Assembly: GCA_945890595.1 (NCBI GenBank)
Contig: CAMDCQ010000023.1
Span: 1-18,303 of the forward strand
Length of the DNA: 18,303 nucleotides
Source: Chitinophaga pinensis
GTDB taxonomy: Bacteria; Bacteroidota; Bacteroidia; NS11-12g; UBA9320
Direction: 5' to 3'
Positions 16,106-18,303 of this stretch are shown here, one piece after another. A model generated the notes under the pieces. It ran no database searches, had not been told where the DNA came from, and saw only the letters and a program-made list of their open reading frames with translations. Within the stretch, counting starts at the first letter, position 1, and every line of letters starts with the position of its first letter. The position numbers and the translations under genes were made by a program.

Positions 16106-16591
16106 GCCATTCTTAGTTTCGGCCCACTTAAGGGTAACGTATGGAAGCGAGACGGTGTGCGCTTTAATAAATTTCTTATTCAGCAATTTACAATCTTCTT
16201 CTAGCATACCAACAGAAACGTTGATTCCTGATTCTATAAGCTTTTTAATTCCTTTTCCAGCTACTTTATGGTGTGGATCGAGCATTCCAATACAAACACG
16301 TCGCGGTTTTTTGGCGATAATTAAATCGGAACATGGCGGCGTTTTACCGTAATGCGAACAAGGCTCTAGATTTACAAAAACATCACATAAATGGGTAGGA
16401 ATTCGATCACTCAATTGCGCAAATGCATTTACTTCGGCATGTGGCCCACCATATTTTTCGTGATAGCCTTCTGCTACAATTTCATCATTATACACAATAA
16501 CACAACCTACCATTGGATTGGGAGCGACTTCTAGTTCGCCAAGCTTGGCAAGCTCAAGACATCTCATCATGTAAAATTTATTATTCTGCAC
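16103..16591 (-). CDS. ribD: RibD deaminase domain (upstream part of split ribD)
   Basis: 162 aa with a GTG start. The deaminase converts diaminohydroxyphosphoribosylaminopyrimidine to the 5-amino-uracil product, the second step of riboflavin synthesis. The zinc site is complete: H51 and catalytic E53 in GGPHAEVNAF, and C78 and C87 in EPCSHYGKTPPCSD. The fragment runs through the domain linker and the first reductase strand (LPYVTLKWAETKNG) before TAG. The usual SxDG motif there reads TKNG. GTG is preferred to the in-frame ATG pair at residues 8-9 because TACCTTTG ends 4 nt before it. It is the first gene of a six-gene operon and divergent from prmC. No FMN riboswitch is possible with so short a leader. 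Confidence 0.93.
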   Translation of the reverse strand: MQNNKFYMMRCLELAKLGELEVAPNPMVGCVIVYNDEIVAEGYHEKYGGPHAEVNAFAQLSDRIPTHLCDVFVNLEPCSHYGKTPPCSDLIIAKKPRRVCIGMLDPHHKVAGKGIKKLIESGINVSVGMLEEDCKLLNKKFIKAHTVSLPYVTLKWAETKNG

Positions 16592-16595
16592 AGTT

Positions 16596-16603
16596 CAAAG
16601 GTA
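16596..16603 (-). promoter_or_regulatory. -7-like element of ribD operon
   Basis: TACCTTTG, an exact TAnnTTTG match, ends 4 nt before the ribD GTG at 16591. It implies a leaderless operon transcript. Confidence 0.5.
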
Positions 16604-16641
16604 AATTCAATATTTCGAAAAGTAGAGGCAGAATAAAGCGC

Positions 16642-16649
16642 TAATTTTG
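16642..16649 (+). promoter_or_regulatory. -7-like element of prmC
   Basis: TAATTTTG, an exact TAnnTTTG match, ends 5 nt before the prmC ATG at 16655. Confidence 0.5.
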
Positions 16650-16654
16650 AAACC

Positions 16655-17467
16655 ATGAAGTTGGGTTTATTAAAAGCACTGTATATCGATACCTTAGTTC
16701 CATTCTATTCCAGATCTGAGGCTGAAAACATTTTTTATATTGTATTGCAGCATTTGGATAAAAAGTCTAAAATAGATGTTCTTTTGGGTGCCGAAACATT
16801 CCTCATCGAGTCGTATCAAGCAATATTGGAAGAGCTAATTCAAGGAAAACCTGTGCAATATTTGACACAAATAGCTCCTTTTTATAATTTAGAGTTGTAT
16901 GTAAATCCTAGTGTTTTAATACCTCGTCCAGAAACTGAACAATTGGTTCACTTGATATTGGAAGAAAACCGAGGTACTGCCAAGAACGTATTGGATATTG
17001 GAACAGGAAGCGGCTGTATCGCATTAGCACTAAAGAAAGCATGGGAGGAAGCAACCATCACAGCTTGCGATATAAGCGAAGAAGCGTTAGAAGTAGCGCG
17101 AAAAAACGCAAAAGATTTAGACATAGAAGTTGATTTTTATCAAACAGATATCTTAAAAAATGAAATAGAAGCCTATGACATAATAGTTTCTAATCCTCCG
17201 TATATTGGGTTGAGTGAAAAAGCGAATATGCACAAAAATGTCATTGAAAACGAGCCACATATTGCCCTTTTTGTATCCGATAATGATCCTTTACTTTTTT
17301 ACAAACGAATACTACAACTTGCTGAAAAACAAAGGGCTACCTGCTATTTTGAAACCAGTGAGTTTTACAGAACTAGTTTAGATACTTGGTTAATAGAAAG
17401 CGGATATTCTTTTGAATGGAAGGAGGATTTTCAAGGTAAAGATCGAATACTAAAAGTGATCTGGTAA
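16655..17467 (+). CDS. prmC: PrmC, release factor glutamine N5-methyltransferase
   Basis: 270 aa, normal length. PrmC methylates the glutamine of the GGQ motif in peptide-chain release factors RF1 and RF2, using S-adenosylmethionine. An N-terminal helical domain (1-80) includes GKPVQYLT (64-71). LIPRPETEQLV (88-98) leads into the Rossmann methyltransferase domain with VLDIGTGSGCIALAL (112-126). D139 follows in TACDIS, and the substrate-glutamine motif NPPY is at 180-183. The start lies 5 nt after a TAATTTTG element, with no Shine-Dalgarno site. It is divergent from ribD (63 bp between starts) and is followed 126 nt later by gyrA, which appears to have its own promoter. Confidence 0.95.
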   Translation: MKLGLLKALYIDTLVPFYSRSEAENIFYIVLQHLDKKSKIDVLLGAETFLIESYQAILEELIQGKPVQYLTQIAPFYNLELYVNPSVLIPRPETEQLVHLILEENRGTAKNVLDIGTGSGCIALALKKAWEEATITACDISEEALEVARKNAKDLDIEVDFYQTDILKNEIEAYDIIVSNPPYIGLSEKANMHKNVIENEPHIALFVSDNDPLLFYKRILQLAEKQRATCYFETSEFYRTSLDTWLIESGYSFEWKEDFQGKDRILKVIW

Positions 17468-17480
17468 ATTAAAAGTGATC
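17451..17480. repeat. 11-nt direct repeat across prmC stop
   Basis: TAAAAGTGATC occurs at 17451-17461 and 17470-17480 (19-nt period), one copy inside the last prmC codons and one just after the TAA. It looks like a small slippage duplication. Confidence 0.8.
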
Positions 17481-17579
17481 ATAGCTCAATTTATCCCCAA
17501 TAAAGTCAGCTAATTGTGGGTATTTTGGCGTTTCAAATGAGTGTTCATTAGGGTATTACCAATAAATTGCACACCTAAA

Positions 17580-17587
17580 TAAACTTG
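17580..17587 (+). promoter_or_regulatory. -7-like element of gyrA
   Basis: TAAACTTG (one mismatch to TAnnTTTG) ends 6 nt before the ATG at 17594. No TTG is seen at the usual -33 distance. Confidence 0.4.
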
Positions 17588-17593
17588 TAATAG

Positions 17594-18303
17594 ATGAATT
17601 CGGAAAACGAAAAGATTATTCCAATTAACATTGAAGACGAAATGAAAACGGCGTACATCGATTATTCGATGTCGGTTATTGTTTCGCGTGCTCTGCCTGA
17701 TGTAAGAGATGGTTTAAAACCGGTACACAGAAGAGTTTTATACGGTATGACTGAACTTGGTCTTGCAAGTAATAGGTCGTATAAAAAATCGGCGAGAATA
17801 GTGGGAGAGGTGCTCGGAAAGTATCATCCTCATGGTGACACTTCGGTATACGATACAATGGTTCGAATGGCTCAAGATTGGAGCTTACGATACCCGATGG
17901 TAGATGGACAAGGTAACTTTGGATCCATAGATGGTGATCCACCAGCAGCTATGCGTTACACTGAGGCTAGAATGCGCAAGCTCGCCGAAGAAATGTTGCA
18001 AGATATCGACAAAGAAACAGTTGATTTTAGACCCAACTTTGACGACAGTTTAACAGAACCAACTGTGCTTCCTGCCCGAATACCAAATTTATTGGTAAAT
18101 GGCGCTTCTGGTATTGCAGTGGGAATGGCGACCAATATGGCTCCTCACAATCTAACAGAGGTTGTAAACGGCACAATTGCGTATATAGATAATAGAGATA
18201 TTACGATAGACGAGCTGATGGAATATGTGAAGGCTCCAGATTTTCCAACAGGTGGTATAATATACGGTACTGAGGGAATTAAGTCTGCATTTGAAACCGG
18301 CAG
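17594..18303 (+). CDS. gyrA: GyrA, DNA gyrase subunit A (5' part only)
   Basis: The frame from ATG 17594 is open to the window end, giving 236 codons of a protein normally over 800 aa. GyrA is the DNA-cleaving subunit of the A2B2 gyrase that supercoils DNA. Visible are DEMKTAYIDYSMSVIVSRAL (15-34), DVRDGLKPVHRRVL (36-49), the winged-helix region KYHPHGDTSVYDTMVRMAQ (76-94), the active-site tyrosine Y122 in AAMRYTEARM with R121, and GIAVGMATN. Numbering matches E. coli through this region. The quinolone-determining positions are T83 and D87; Thr there is the wild-type state in several Flavobacteria, so no resistance is inferred. The start lies 6 nt after a TAAACTTG element. Confidence 0.96.
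   Translation, partial: MNSENEKIIPINIEDEMKTAYIDYSMSVIVSRALPDVRDGLKPVHRRVLYGMTELGLASNRSYKKSARIVGEVLGKYHPHGDTSVYDTMVRMAQDWSLRYPMVDGQGNFGSIDGDPPAAMRYTEARMRKLAEEMLQDIDKETVDFRPNFDDSLTEPTVLPARIPNLLVNGASGIAVGMATNMAPHNLTEVVNGTIAYIDNRDITIDELMEYVKAPDFPTGGIIYGTEGIKSAFETG

Noticed and set aside
16592..16654. FMN riboswitch upstream of ribD
   Set aside because: Only 63 bp separate ribD and prmC and the predicted ribD message is leaderless; there is no room or motif for an RFN element.
17552..17560. GGTATTACC palindrome upstream of gyrA as an operator
   Set aside because: It is a single short odd palindrome in AT-rich DNA, without a second copy or known binding motif.
17842..17856. Thr at GyrA position 83 as a quinolone-resistance change
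   Set aside because: Thr is a common wild-type residue at this position in Flavobacteria, so it cannot be read as a resistance mutation.
1..18303. Mobile element, CRISPR array, prophage or defence island
   Set aside because: No transposase, integrase, terminal repeats, spaced direct repeats or defence-family motifs were seen; gene content is core-like throughout.

Overview
The window looks like a chromosomal core segment of a Flavobacteriales-type Bacteroidota. The evidence is the AT-rich DNA, TAA as nearly the only stop codon, no clear Shine-Dalgarno sites, promoter elements of the Bacteroidota TAnnTTTG type, DUF6495 and DUF1573 proteins, and two secreted proteins with type IX secretion (T9SS) style C-terminal tails. 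I see no rRNA, tRNA, CRISPR array, prophage or insertion sequence.

Layout, left to right. (1) 1-564 (-) is a partial DUF1573 secreted protein, divergent from the ruvB-queG pair (672-2635, +). (2) An FKBP-type prolyl isomerase (-, with an intrinsic terminator) is divergent from a DUF6495 protein (+), whose stop codon abuts that of a lipoprotein (-). The lipoprotein lies downstream of a DUF808 membrane protein whose 5' leader carries a C10 tract. (3) pepD and a SRAP (HMCES/YedK-like) DNA-repair protein (-) are followed by a divergent glycosyltransferase-like gene (+). (4) A large Omp28-like T9SS cargo gene (+) has a strong promoter and terminator. (5) A tight six-gene minus-strand operon runs from 16591 to 10921: ribD, EamA transporter, IMPACT/YigZ protein, M36-like metalloprotease, pterin carbinolamine dehydratase, polysaccharide-deacetylase-like protein. 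(6) prmC and the 5' part of gyrA (+) close the window.

Most genes are ordinary housekeeping genes: recombination (RuvB), tRNA queuosine (QueG), peptide turnover (PepD), riboflavin synthesis (RibD), release-factor methylation (PrmC) and gyrase. Three things stand out. First, ribD is cut in frame by a single amber codon inside the first strand of its reductase domain, with an ATG immediately after the stop and an otherwise intact downstream frame. Second, eight of the twelve genes that begin a transcription unit carry a TAnnTTTG-like element ending only 4-6 nt before the start codon, which implies widespread leaderless mRNAs and helps to choose start codons. Third, a ten-base C run lies between the promoter and the start codon of the DUF808 gene, in an otherwise AT-rich sequence. 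I did not find a clear new multi-gene defence or biosynthetic system.
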